DNA from: Cellulomonas sp.
GTDB lineage: Bacteria; Actinomycetota; Actinomycetes; Actinomycetales; Cellulomonadaceae
Assembly (NCBI GenBank): GCA_031178805.1
Contig: JAPSIJ010000018.1
Coordinates: 1 to 15,174 of the forward strand
DNA length: 15,174 bases
Direction: 5' to 3'
The position numbers were made by a program, and so were the translations under genes. Positions within the stretch are counted from its first letter, which is position 1; each line of letters opens with the position of its first letter. Under the pieces are notes generated by a model. That model was not told the origin of the DNA, did not search any database, and saw only the letters and a list, made by a program, of their open reading frames with translations. This document shows, piece by piece, positions 7,169 through 13,710 of this stretch.

Positions 7169-7521
7169 CGCCGTGCTCCGGCCGCGTCGGCGCTCGCGTG
7201 TCGGCGCAGCTGGCCGATGCGCAGAGCGGCGGACGTGAGCACGACGACGCCGACTCCGACCCCGGCGATCAGGAGCGCCAGCGCCAGCGGCGCGGTGCCG
7301 CTCATGCCGAGGAAGCTGACCGCCACGGGCCCCGTGTTCTGCAGCATGAACACGACGAGCCCGATCAGCACGAGGACTCCCACGCAGACGCCGAGCCACG
7401 CGGCGCTGGTGCGGGTCCCGGAGCCGCGCCGTGGCACGCCGACGCGTGGCTCACGGGACCGCGGCAGAGCGGGCTCGCGGGTCCGGAGCGGGGAGGAGTG
7501 GGAAGCAGGCTGGACGGGCAT
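7165..7521 (-). CDS. LapA-domain (DUF1049-type) two-helix membrane protein
   Basis: A 118-residue membrane protein. Residues 1-37 are a basic, proline-rich cytoplasmic tail. A first membrane helix spans about 40-60, followed by the conserved turn LQNTGPVAVSFLG (60-72), then a second helix at about 77-100, and a basic end (RIGQLRRHAS). The helix-QN-x-x-x-V-x-F-helix plan is that of the LapA domain. In Gram-negative bacteria LapA helps lipopolysaccharide assembly; in actinobacteria, which lack lipopolysaccharide, the role is unknown. The start is ATG at 7521 because a strong GGAGGG box (7526-7531) lies 4 bases upstream; a GTG at 7575 would add 18 unlikely residues. The downstream gene overlaps it by ATGA. 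Confidence 0.8.
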   Translation of the reverse strand: MPVQPASHSSPLRTREPALPRSREPRVGVPRRGSGTRTSAAWLGVCVGVLVLIGLVVFMLQNTGPVAVSFLGMSGTAPLALALLIAGVGVGVVVLTSAALRIGQLRRHASADAAGARR

Positions 7522-7587
7522 GACGCCCTCCGATGCTGGATCCGGGTCGTCGCCTCGCTGAGAGGTCCTCGACACCGGGCTGGTCCC

Positions 7588-7593
7588 AGTCTA
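7588..7593 (-). promoter_or_regulatory. Probable -10 box for the LapA-domain gene pair
   Basis: TAGACT on the minus strand fits TANNNT. A start about 7 bases downstream would give a leader of roughly 60 bases ending in the GGAGGG ribosome-binding site at 7526-7531. No clear -35 is visible at the expected spacing. The box lies between the possible desaturase terminator and the LapA-domain gene, where a promoter is expected. Confidence 0.4.
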
Positions 7594-7603
7594 CGCCCCC
7601 GCG

Positions 7604-7620
7604 GGGCCGCCCGACGGCCC
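7604..7620 (-). terminator. Possible short terminator after the desaturase gene
   Basis: Six-base arms GGGCCG and CGGCCC with a 5-base loop lie 8 bases beyond the desaturase stop codon on the minus strand. There is no T-tract. Position is the main support, since such short GC arms occur by chance in this genome. Confidence 0.35.
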
Positions 7621-7628
7621 TGAGGCGG

Positions 7629-8822
7629 TCAGCGTGCGGAGCGCAGCTCGGTCGCGAGCGGGCACTGGAACGGGTCGGCCGCGGCCAGCCCGACGCGGTT
7701 CAGGTGCCGCACGACGATCGCGTACGACTGCAGCAGCGTCGCCTCCGCGTAGGGGATGCCCCGCTCGGCGCAGAACGCGCGCACCGCGGGCTGCACCTTG
7801 CGCAGGTTCGGCCGCGGCATGCTCGGGAACAGGTGGTGCTCGACCTGGAAGTTCAACCCGCCCATGAACAGGTCGACCAGGCGTCCGCCGCTGACGTTGC
7901 GGCTCATCAGCACCTGGCGCTGCAGGAAGCCGATCTTGGCGTCGCGCGGCACGAGCGGCATGCCCTTGTGGTTGGGGGCGAACACCGCGCCCATGTAGAG
8001 CCCGAACAGCCCGAGCTGGACGCCGAGGAACGCCAGCGCCATGCCCCACGGCAGCACCCAGAACACCACCGCGAGGTAGCCGCCGAGGCGCAGGGTGACG
8101 AAGGCGATCTCGACGGGGCGGCGCTTGACCGGGCCGCGGCCGAAGATCGTCCGCACGCCCGACACGTGCAGGTTCAGTCCCTCGAGCAGCAGCAGGGGGA
8201 AGAACAGCCACCCCTGGCGCCGGGTGAACCAGCCCGTGAGTCCGGAGCCGCGCGACGCCGGGACGTCGTCGGGGTCGAACACCAGGGCACCGGTGCCGAT
8301 GTCCGGGTCCGCCCCGATCTGGTTCGGCTTCGCGTGGTGCCGCGAGTGCTTGTGCTGCCACCAGCCGTAGCTCATGCCGGCGTACAGGTTGGCGATGACC
8401 AGGCTCGACCAGTCGTTCCACCGGCCCGACTCGAAGATCTGCCGGTGCGCCGCGTCGTGACCGAGGAACATCACCTGCCCGAGCAGCACCGCGAGGACGG
8501 CCGCGGTGACCAACTGCCACCACGAGGGGCCGACCAGCACGAAGGCGGTCAGGGTGCCGGCGAGCAGCGCCGTGAGCACCAGGAACCGGGTCCAGTAGTA
8601 GCCGTGGCGCCGGCGCATCAGGCCGGTCTCCTGCACGCGCCGGGTCAGCTCGGTGAAGTCGCTGACCTGGCGCTCGCGCGCGGAGCCGGCGGGTGCGGCG
8701 CCGCGCGCCTGCCCCGTCGCGCCCACGACGGTCGTCCCGGACGGGGACGCCAGGACGCCGCTTCGTCCGGCAGATGCCTCCGGCAGGTCCGTGGCGGGAC
8801 GGCCGGGACGGGTGTTCGTCAT
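7629..8822 (-). CDS. Membrane fatty acid desaturase with three histidine boxes
   Basis: This 397-residue integral-membrane di-iron enzyme introduces a double bond into an acyl chain using O2 and reduced ferredoxin or flavodoxin. The three iron-binding boxes are GHDAAH (121-126), HKHSRHH (157-163) and QVEHH (326-330); NHKG (284-287) is also conserved in the family. Hydrophobic pairs at about 80-120 and 205-280 place the boxes on the cytoplasmic side. The glutamine-first third box is seen in front-end-type and linoleoyl-CoA-type bacterial desaturases; no cytochrome b5 domain is present. Residues 1-50 are low-complexity and probably disordered. ATG at 8822 is the best start (MTNTRPGRP), but no strong ribosome-binding site is seen, so the exact start is less certain. 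Chain position and substrate cannot be read from the sequence. Confidence 0.9.
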   Translation of the reverse strand: MTNTRPGRPATDLPEASAGRSGVLASPSGTTVVGATGQARGAAPAGSARERQVSDFTELTRRVQETGLMRRRHGYYWTRFLVLTALLAGTLTAFVLVGPSWWQLVTAAVLAVLLGQVMFLGHDAAHRQIFESGRWNDWSSLVIANLYAGMSYGWWQHKHSRHHAKPNQIGADPDIGTGALVFDPDDVPASRGSGLTGWFTRRQGWLFFPLLLLEGLNLHVSGVRTIFGRGPVKRRPVEIAFVTLRLGGYLAVVFWVLPWGMALAFLGVQLGLFGLYMGAVFAPNHKGMPLVPRDAKIGFLQRQVLMSRNVSGGRLVDLFMGGLNFQVEHHLFPSMPRPNLRKVQPAVRAFCAERGIPYAEATLLQSYAIVVRHLNRVGLAAADPFQCPLATELRSAR

Positions 8823-8871
8823 ATCTCATCGTCGCAGGCCGCGGCGCCGTGCGCACCCCCGACGACGACGA

Positions 8872-8900
8872 AGGCCCAGGATCGCGATGATCCTGGGCCT
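8872..8900 (-). terminator. Terminator hairpin after tRNA-Thr
   Basis: Perfect 12-base arms AGGCCCAGGATC and GATCCTGGGCCT enclose a 5-base loop. On the minus strand the hairpin begins 8 bases after the 3' end of the tRNA and is followed by TTCGTCG, so the T-tract is weak. It separates the tRNA from the desaturase gene downstream, which implies the desaturase has its own promoter in 8823-8871, though no TANNNT box stands out there. Confidence 0.8.
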
Positions 8901-8908
8901 CCGGCCTG

Positions 8909-8981
8909 AGCCGCCTAAGGGAATCGAACCCTTGACCTTCTCATTACGAGTGAGACGCTCTGCCGACTGAGCTAAGGCGGC
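8909..8981 (-). tRNA. tRNA-Thr (anticodon CGU)
   Basis: The 73-base minus-strand sequence folds as a full cloverleaf: acceptor GCCGCCT with AGGCGGC, D-arm GCTC...GAGC, anticodon stem TCTCA with TGAGA, loop CTCGTAA, five-base variable region AGGTC, and T-arm AAGGG-TTCGATT-CCCTT. The anticodon CGT (8946-8948) reads ACG, a frequent threonine codon at this GC content. The discriminator base is T and CCA is not encoded (TCA follows), so CCA must be added by nucleotidyltransferase. It lies downstream of the S33 hydrolase gene and upstream of a 12-bp terminator. Confidence 0.97.
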
Positions 8982-9012
8982 ACGTCCGCGTTACCGGCGG
9001 ACGGGCACGCAC

Positions 9013-9042
9013 ACTGTACCCGGCGCGGGCCGCGTCCTCCAA
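9013..9042 (-). promoter_or_regulatory. Probable promoter of tRNA-Thr
   Basis: On the minus strand TTGGAG (9037-9042) and TACAGT (9013-9018) are 18 bases apart, a fair match to a housekeeping sigma promoter. Initiation about 7 bases further on would give a 5' leader of about 25 bases before the mature tRNA end at 8981. Confidence 0.5.
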
Positions 9043-9046
9043 AGCG

Positions 9047-9082
9047 GGCGGCGGCGGGCCCGCGGGCCGCGCCGGCGCCGCC
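9047..9082 (-). terminator. Possible GC-rich terminator after the S33 hydrolase gene
   Basis: Immediately after the stop codon, 7-base arms (9047-9053 with 9076-9082) can pair, and a 12-base palindrome GGCCCGCGGGCC (9057-9068) sits inside. On the minus strand the region is followed by CGCTTTGG. The GC content makes chance pairing easy, so this is tentative. Confidence 0.35.
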
Positions 9083-10651
9083 TCAGCAGCGGGTGCCCTC
9101 CTCGGGGACGGTGCCCTCCAGCAGGTACGCGTCCACGGCGTCGCCGATGCAGGAGTTCGAGCGGCCGTAGGCGGTGTGGCCCTCGCCCTCGTAGGTCAGC
9201 AGCGTGCCGGAGTCGAGGGTCTCGGCGAGGCTCTCGGCCCAGGCGTACGGCGTGGCCGGGTCGTTGGTGGTGCCGATCACGAGGATCGGGTCGGCGCCCG
9301 CGGCGGAGTAGTCGTCCAGCCCGCCGGCCTCCGGCACGGGCCAGTTCGCGCAGATGACGCCGCCGTAGCCGAAGTAGTACCCGACGGTGGGCGCGACCTG
9401 CTCGATGGCGGCCGCCTGCGCACGCATCTCCGCCACGTCGGTGGTGCCGCGGTCGTCGGCGCAGCCGATGGCCCAGAACGCCTGCGTGGAGTTGGTGGCG
9501 TAGGTGCCGTCGGGGTTGCGGTCGTAGTAGATGTCGGCGAGCTGCAGCAGGATCGAGCCGTCGCCGTCGAGGGCGGCGCCGAGGCCCTGCGTGAGCGCGC
9601 TCCAGGACTGCTCGTTGTAGAGCGGCAGGGCGATGCCGCTGAACGCGAGGGCCCCGGTGAGCGGGCGGTCGGAGCCGGTCGGCAGCGGGGAGCGCCGGGC
9701 CCGGTCCAGGACCGCCCGGACCTGCGCGAGGCCCTCGTCGACGGAACCGCTGAGCGGGCAGCCCGCGCCGGCCTGGCAGTCGGTCACGTAGGCGCGCAGC
9801 GCGGACTCGAAGCCGGCGGCCTGGCCCTCGGAGAGCGCCTGCGCGGACAGCGTGGGGTCGAGCGCGCCGTCGAGGACGAGCCGGCCGACGCGGTCCGGGA
9901 ACAGGGCGGCGTAGGTGGCGCCGAGCTGGGTGCCGTAGGAGTAGCCGACGTAGCTGAGCGTGTCGTCGCCGAGGACCTCGCGGAGCACGTCCATGTCCTT
10001 CGCGGCGCTGACGGTGTCGACGTGCTCGAGCACCGGGCCGGTGTTCGCCAGGCAGGCGGCGCCGAGCTCGCCGTACGCGGCCTCGGCGGCGGCGATGCCG
10101 GCGTCGCTGGCGAAGTCGAAGTCCGTGGCCGTGATCCGGTCCATGGCGGGGCCGTCGACGCAGGTGACGGGCGTGGACGCGCCGACGCCGCGCGGGTCGA
10201 AGCCGATCAGGTCGTACCGCTCGACGACCTCGGCGCCGAAGGACGGCACGGCGATGGTCTCCAGCGCCTCGATGCCGGAGGACCCCGGACCGCCGGGGTT
10301 GATCAGCAGCGAGCCCAGCTTGTCGCCGGTGGCGGCGTGCCGGGCGACGGCGACCTCGATGGTGTCGCCGTCGGGCTCGTCGTAGTCCATCGGCACGACG
10401 AGCGTGGCGCACTCGAGGTCCCCGCAGGCCTGCCAGTCCAGCTCCTGGGCGTAGGCGCCCTCGAGGCCCTGGACGTCGGCGGCCGTGGGGCTCGGCTGCT
10501 CGGTGACCTCGACCTGCTGCCGGGGGCCGGTGCAGCCAGCGAGGACGACGGCGGCGGTGGCGAGCACGGCGGCGGCACGGGCGCGCAGGTGGCGCCGGGC
10601 GGGCCGCGCCCCGGGCTCGGATCGGTCCAGGGCTCGCGGATCGGGAGTCAC
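9083..10651 (-). CDS. Exported lipoprotein, S33-family alpha/beta-hydrolase (tripeptidyl aminopeptidase-like)
   Basis: A 522-residue secreted alpha/beta-hydrolase. The N-terminus has a basic stretch, a hydrophobic run (about 27-37) and the lipobox LAGC with C40, so it should be lipidated and held on the outer face of the membrane. The oxyanion segment is NPGGPGSSG (118-126), the nucleophile is S238 in GYSYG, D464 lies in TTNDPATPY, and H492 in GEGHTAYG. The C-terminal part matches the TAP-like domain of Streptomyces tripeptidyl aminopeptidases and SlpD/SlpE. Paired cysteines (C76/C81, C292/C298, C501/C522 among others) suit an extracellular protein. It probably removes short peptides from N-termini; the exact specificity is unknown. 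GTG at 10651 is chosen because TACCGT ends 6 bases upstream (leaderless). It lies 23 bases after holB. Confidence 0.88.
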   Translation of the reverse strand: MTPDPRALDRSEPGARPARRHLRARAAAVLATAAVVLAGCTGPRQQVEVTEQPSPTAADVQGLEGAYAQELDWQACGDLECATLVVPMDYDEPDGDTIEVAVARHAATGDKLGSLLINPGGPGSSGIEALETIAVPSFGAEVVERYDLIGFDPRGVGASTPVTCVDGPAMDRITATDFDFASDAGIAAAEAAYGELGAACLANTGPVLEHVDTVSAAKDMDVLREVLGDDTLSYVGYSYGTQLGATYAALFPDRVGRLVLDGALDPTLSAQALSEGQAAGFESALRAYVTDCQAGAGCPLSGSVDEGLAQVRAVLDRARRSPLPTGSDRPLTGALAFSGIALPLYNEQSWSALTQGLGAALDGDGSILLQLADIYYDRNPDGTYATNSTQAFWAIGCADDRGTTDVAEMRAQAAAIEQVAPTVGYYFGYGGVICANWPVPEAGGLDDYSAAGADPILVIGTTNDPATPYAWAESLAETLDSGTLLTYEGEGHTAYGRSNSCIGDAVDAYLLEGTVPEEGTRC

Positions 10652-10657
10652 CGGACA

Positions 10658-10663
10658 ACGGTA
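10658..10663 (-). promoter_or_regulatory. -10 box of a probable leaderless promoter for the S33 hydrolase
   Basis: TACCGT on the minus strand ends 6 bases before the GTG at 10651, with no ribosome-binding site between them. The box lies in the 23-base gap after holB, so the hydrolase can be transcribed apart from tmk-holB. No good -35 is visible. Confidence 0.45.
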
Positions 10664-10674
10664 ACGGCCCGGGG

Positions 10675-11814
10675 TCAGGCCTGGGGTCGCAGCGCGATCA
10701 GCATGGCCTCGACGGCGAGCAGCGGCGCGACGTTGCCCTCCAGGCGGGTGCGGGCCTCCCCGACCGCGTCCATCCGGCGGACGGTCAGCTCCGGGGTGGT
10801 GGACGCGGCGACCGCCCGCGCGGCGTCCTCGTGCTCGGCGTTCACCAGGTGCACGTCCGCCCCGAGCTGCAGCACCAGCACGTCGCGGTAGAACGACAGC
10901 AGGTCGACCATCGCCCGGTCGAGCACGTCGCGCTGCGCGCGGGTCCCGCGGCGCTTCTGCTCCTCCTCGAGCTGGCGGACCTGCCCGCGCAGCGCGGGCG
11001 GGATCGTGGTCAGCCCGTCGGCGCCGAGCGCGTGCAGCAGGGCCTGCCGCTCGGCGGCGTCGCGCTCCTCGGTCGCGGCCCGGGCGTCGGCCTGCGCGGT
11101 CTCGACGAGCTCGGCGGCGGCCAGCACCGCGTCGCCGACGCCGCGGACGCGCGGGGCGATCCGCAGCACCGCGGCGCGCCGGGCCCGGGCCTCGGGGTCG
11201 CGCGCGAGCCGGCGGGCCACCCCGACGTGCGACTGCGCGGCCCGGGCGGCGACCAGCGCCACCTCCGGGTCGACCCCGTCCCGGCGGACCAGCAGCTCGG
11301 CGACGGCCTCGACCGGCGGCACGCGCAGCGCCACGGACCGGCTGCGGGAGCGCAGCGTCACCAGCACGTCCTGCGGGCTGGGGGCGCAGAGCAGCCACAC
11401 GGTGCGCGGCGGCGGCTCCTCGATGGCCTTGAGCAGCACGTTGCCGGACGTCTCGTTCAGCCGGTCGGCGTCCTCCACGACGATGACGCGCCACCGCCCC
11501 TGGGAGGGCGCGCGCTGCGCGAGCTCGACCAGCGGGCGGACGGTGTCGGCGCGGATGACGACGCCCTCGGTGGCCACGAAGGTGACGTCGGGGTGCGTGC
11601 CGGCGAGCACGGTGGCGCAGCCGGGGCTGCGCGGGTCGCCGCTGGGGTCCTGCAGGGCCGCGGCGAACGCCCGCGCGGCGTTGGACCGGCCGGACCCGGG
11701 CGGGCCGGTGAGCAACCAGGCGTGGGTCATCCGCGACGGGTCGGCGGCGGCCTCGCGCAGCACCGCGACGGCCGGCTCCTGCCCGACGACGTCGTCCCAG
11801 ACGGTGGCGGTCAC
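10675..11814 (-). CDS. holB: DNA polymerase III subunit delta-prime (clamp loader)
   Basis: This 379-residue AAA+-fold protein is the rigid 'stator' of the clamp loader that places the sliding clamp on DNA. It begins WDDVVGQE (6-13), then the degenerate P-loop GPPGSGRS (37-44, Arg in place of Lys, as usual for delta-prime), AGTHPD (71-76), VVEDADRL (112-119), NVLLKAIEEPP (125-135) and the box LRSRSR (154-159). Two features differ from the usual family. The zinc module normally has four cysteines between the P-loop and AGTHPD, but here only C66 remains (QDPSGDPRSPGCATVL, 55-70). The SRC motif reads SRS. GTG at 11814 overlaps the tmk stop as GTGA, so translation is coupled to tmk, a common actinobacterial pair. 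Confidence 0.92.
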   Translation of the reverse strand: MTATVWDDVVGQEPAVAVLREAAADPSRMTHAWLLTGPPGSGRSNAARAFAAALQDPSGDPRSPGCATVLAGTHPDVTFVATEGVVIRADTVRPLVELAQRAPSQGRWRVIVVEDADRLNETSGNVLLKAIEEPPPRTVWLLCAPSPQDVLVTLRSRSRSVALRVPPVEAVAELLVRRDGVDPEVALVAARAAQSHVGVARRLARDPEARARRAAVLRIAPRVRGVGDAVLAAAELVETAQADARAATEERDAAERQALLHALGADGLTTIPPALRGQVRQLEEEQKRRGTRAQRDVLDRAMVDLLSFYRDVLVLQLGADVHLVNAEHEDAARAVAASTTPELTVRRMDAVGEARTRLEGNVAPLLAVEAMLIALRPQA

Positions 11815-12491
11815 GGCCGCACCCCCGGCGCGGCGGCGTCGAGGCCCAGCAGGTCCGCGACCCGCGTCCGCACGTCGGCGGCGATCTCGGCCACGGGGCG
11901 CGCGGCGTCCAGCACCAGCCACCGGCCGGGGTCGGCGGCCGCCCGGTCGAGGAACGCCGCGCGGGTGCGGCGGTGGAACTCCTCCCCCGCGCTCTCCAGC
12001 CGGTCGGGCCCGCCCTCGCGCGCCCGCATCCGCTCCAGGCCGGCGGCCGGGTCCAGGTCGAGCAGCACGGTCAGCGCCGGCAGCAGGCCGCCGGTCGCCC
12101 ACAGCGACAGCCGCTCGACCTCGTCCGCCCCGAGGTCGCGGCCGCTGCCCTGGTAGGCCACGGACGAGTCGAGGTACCGGTCGGTGACGACCACGGAACC
12201 CGCCGCGAGCGCCGGCCGGACCAGGGACGCGACGTGGTGCGCGCGGTCGGCGGCGTACAGCAGCGCCTCGGTGCGGGGGTCCAGGTGGCCGCCGTGCAGG
12301 ACCTCGCGGCGCAGCACCTGCCCGAGCTCGGTGCCGCCGGGCTCGCGGGTCAGCACCACGGTCCGGCCCTGCGCGGTCAGCCACTCGCCGAGCAGGCGGG
12401 ACTGCGTGGACTTGCCGCTGCCGTCGCCGCCCTCGAAGGAGACGAACAGCCCGCCGGCGGGCGCGGGGACGGGGGCGGGCGGGAGGGTCAC
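11811..12491 (-). CDS. tmk: Thymidylate kinase
   Basis: This 226-residue enzyme phosphorylates dTMP to dTDP with ATP for DNA synthesis. It shows the P-loop FEGGDGSGKST (19-29), TREPGGT (48-54), the DRY motif (104-106) with YLDSSVAYQG following, and the lid region RAREGGPDRLE (156-166). Length is normal for the family. The start is set at GTG 12491 (VTLPPAP) rather than the upstream GTG at 12509, because TACCCT ends 7 bases before 12491 and overlaps the coding sequence of the longer version. Its stop overlaps the holB start (GTGA). In many actinobacteria topA lies upstream of tmk; here a Gfo/Idh/MocA gene occupies that position. Confidence 0.95.
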   Translation of the reverse strand: MTLPPAPVPAPAGGLFVSFEGGDGSGKSTQSRLLGEWLTAQGRTVVLTREPGGTELGQVLRREVLHGGHLDPRTEALLYAADRAHHVASLVRPALAAGSVVVTDRYLDSSVAYQGSGRDLGADEVERLSLWATGGLLPALTVLLDLDPAAGLERMRAREGGPDRLESAGEEFHRRTRAAFLDRAAADPGRWLVLDAARPVAEIAADVRTRVADLLGLDAAAPGVRP

Positions 12492-12498
12492 GGGCGCC

Positions 12499-12504
12499 AG
12501 GGTA
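12499..12504 (-). promoter_or_regulatory. -10 box of a probable leaderless promoter for tmk-holB
   Basis: TACCCT on the minus strand, preceded by GGA, ends 7 bases before GTG at 12491. No ribosome-binding site lies between (GGCGCCC). It falls in the 48-base gap after the Gfo/Idh/MocA gene, so tmk-holB need not depend on that gene for transcription. Confidence 0.45.
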
Positions 12505-12539
12505 TCCACCCGCGCCGACAGCCCCCGCCCGCCCCGGCG

Positions 12540-13544
12540 TCACTCGCCGGGGTAGACCACCCCGACCTGGGCGCGGACCTCGTCCATCGTGCGGAGCACG
12601 GCGAGGGTGTCGGCCCACGGCATCCGGGGGCTCTCGGTGGCGCCCTCGGCCACGCGTCGGGCGACCTCGGCGGCCTCGTACTGCAGCCCGCGCTCGACGG
12701 GCTGGTCGAAGGTCCACGACCGCCCGTCGCGGCGCTGCACCCGGAACGAGGTGGGCGCGTAGAAGCTGCCGGCGACGGTGATGGTGCCCTCGGTGCCGCT
12801 GATCGCGGCGGTCGTGGGGGTCTTGGCCCACAGGGTCGTGCTGAGGACGGCCTGGGTCCGGTCCCCGTAGCTCAGCACGACCGCCAGCTGGCCGTCGACG
12901 CCGGTCTCGGTGAGCGACCCGACCGCGCTGACCCCGGTGGGCACGCCGAGCAGGTCCTGCGCGAACGCCACCGGGTACACCCCGAGGTCGAGCAGCGCGC
13001 CGCCCGCGAGCGCCGGGTCGTACAGCCGGTGCGCGGGGTCGAACGGGAAGTACTGGCCGTGGTCGGCGTGCACGGCGACCACCTCGCCGATCTCGCCGGA
13101 CTCGATCACCTGGTGGATGGCGGCGACGTGCGGCAGGAACCGCGTCCACATCGCCTCCATCACGAACACCCCGGCGGCGCGGGCGGCGTCCAGGACCTCC
13201 TGCGCCTCGGCGGCGTTGCGGGTGAACGCCTTCTCGACCAGGACGTGCTTGCCGGCGGCGATCGCGAGCAGCGCGTGCTCGCGGTGCTCGGAGTGCGGGG
13301 TGGCGACGTAGACGACGTCCACCTGCGGGTCCTCGACGAGGTCCCGGTAGCCGACGTGGGTCGTGGGGATGCCGTGCGCGGTGGCGAACCGCTCGGCGCG
13401 GGTCCGGTCGCGGGAGCCCACCGCGACCAGCTGGGCGCGGGTGCTGGACCGGACGGCGTCGGCGAACGCGCCGGCGATGCCGCCCGCGCCCAGGATCCCC
13501 CAGCGGATCGGCGGCGCGGTGCGCGGGTCTTCGGTGAGTGCCAT
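12540..13544 (-). CDS. Gfo/Idh/MocA-family NAD(P)-dependent oxidoreductase
   Basis: A 334-residue two-domain dehydrogenase. The N-terminal Rossmann domain starts RWGILGAGGIAGAFA (14-28), with GSRD (43-46) after the second strand, YVATPHSEH (79-87) and the VEKAFTRN segment (103-110), where K105 corresponds to the catalytic lysine of the usual EKP motif (here EKA). The C-terminal beta-sheet domain holds GGALLDLGVYP (181-191), typical of the dimeric dihydrodiol dehydrogenase and D-xylose dehydrogenase-like subgroup. The likely substrate is a sugar or polyol derivative, but it cannot be fixed. ATG at 13544 gives MALTEDPRTAPPIRWG and follows TACTGT by 6 bases, so the transcript is probably leaderless. 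It is divergent from the glycerol dehydrogenase gene, with 166 bases between the two starts. Confidence 0.88.
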   Translation of the reverse strand: MALTEDPRTAPPIRWGILGAGGIAGAFADAVRSSTRAQLVAVGSRDRTRAERFATAHGIPTTHVGYRDLVEDPQVDVVYVATPHSEHREHALLAIAAGKHVLVEKAFTRNAAEAQEVLDAARAAGVFVMEAMWTRFLPHVAAIHQVIESGEIGEVVAVHADHGQYFPFDPAHRLYDPALAGGALLDLGVYPVAFAQDLLGVPTGVSAVGSLTETGVDGQLAVVLSYGDRTQAVLSTTLWAKTPTTAAISGTEGTITVAGSFYAPTSFRVQRRDGRSWTFDQPVERGLQYEAAEVARRVAEGATESPRMPWADTLAVLRTMDEVRAQVGVVYPGE

Positions 13545-13550
13545 GCCTGG

Positions 13551-13556
13551 ACAGTA
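13551..13556 (-). promoter_or_regulatory. -10 box of a probable leaderless promoter for the Gfo/Idh/MocA gene
   Basis: TACTGT on the minus strand ends 6 bases before ATG at 13544, with no ribosome-binding site in the gap (CCAGGC). No clear -35 is seen. Confidence 0.45.
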
Positions 13557-13596
13557 GCGCCGGGCCCCCGGCCCGCGTGCCGTCCGGCGCGCAGCC

Positions 13597-13610
13597 GGGA
13601 CCCTGGTCCC
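13597..13610. repeat. Inverted repeat beside the gldA promoter (possible operator)
   Basis: GGGACC and GGTCCC are perfect 6-base arms around a CT centre. The repeat ends 1 base before the proposed -35 of the gldA promoter (13612), where a regulator of either divergent gene could bind. Confidence 0.35.
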
Positions 13611-13611
13611 C

Positions 13612-13640
13612 CTGCGACGCCCGGGGCCGGTCCGTACGGT
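13612..13640 (+). promoter_or_regulatory. Probable promoter of the glycerol dehydrogenase gene
   Basis: CTGCGA (13612-13617) and TACGGT (13635-13640) are 17 bases apart. The -10 fits TANNNT and the -35 is a partial match. Transcription would start near 13647, giving a leader of about 65 bases that contains most of a large hairpin. Confidence 0.45.
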
Positions 13641-13696
13641 GGAGACGTCGGCGGTCGGCGAGGACCGTGGACGACGGCCCCGCCGCCGACGTGTCC
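13641..13696 (+). promoter_or_regulatory. Structured leader upstream of the glycerol dehydrogenase ribosome-binding site
   Basis: A perfect 10-base inverted repeat, ACGTCGGCGG (13645-13654) and CCGCCGACGT (13683-13692), extends to 14 bases with one mismatch (13641-13654 with 13683-13696). The 28-base loop holds a small inner hairpin CCGT-GGACG-ACGG. The stem ends 3 bases before the AGGAGG ribosome-binding site (13700-13705). It may be a cis-acting RNA element, an attenuator or a protein-binding site. It matches no riboswitch class that I know. Confidence 0.45.
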
Positions 13697-13710
13697 ACGA
13701 GGAGGAACCC

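Noticed and set aside
7522..7575. Upstream GTG start for the LapA-domain gene at 7575.
   Set aside because: The ATG at 7521 has a strong GGAGGG site at the right distance, and the extension has no family support.
8972..9082. Possible attachment site or mobile element at the tRNA-Thr gene.
   Set aside because: No integrase gene, no repeat of the tRNA end elsewhere in the window, and ordinary backbone genes flank it on both sides.
9176..10891. Long plus-strand open frame opposite the S33 hydrolase and holB.
   Set aside because: Its translation is Gly/Val/Arg/Asp-rich with no motifs, whereas the minus strand encodes full-length recognised proteins.
12492..12509. Upstream GTG start for tmk at 12509.
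   Set aside because: It would place the TACCCT -10 box inside the coding sequence; the GTG at 12491 fits a leaderless start and loses no conserved residue.
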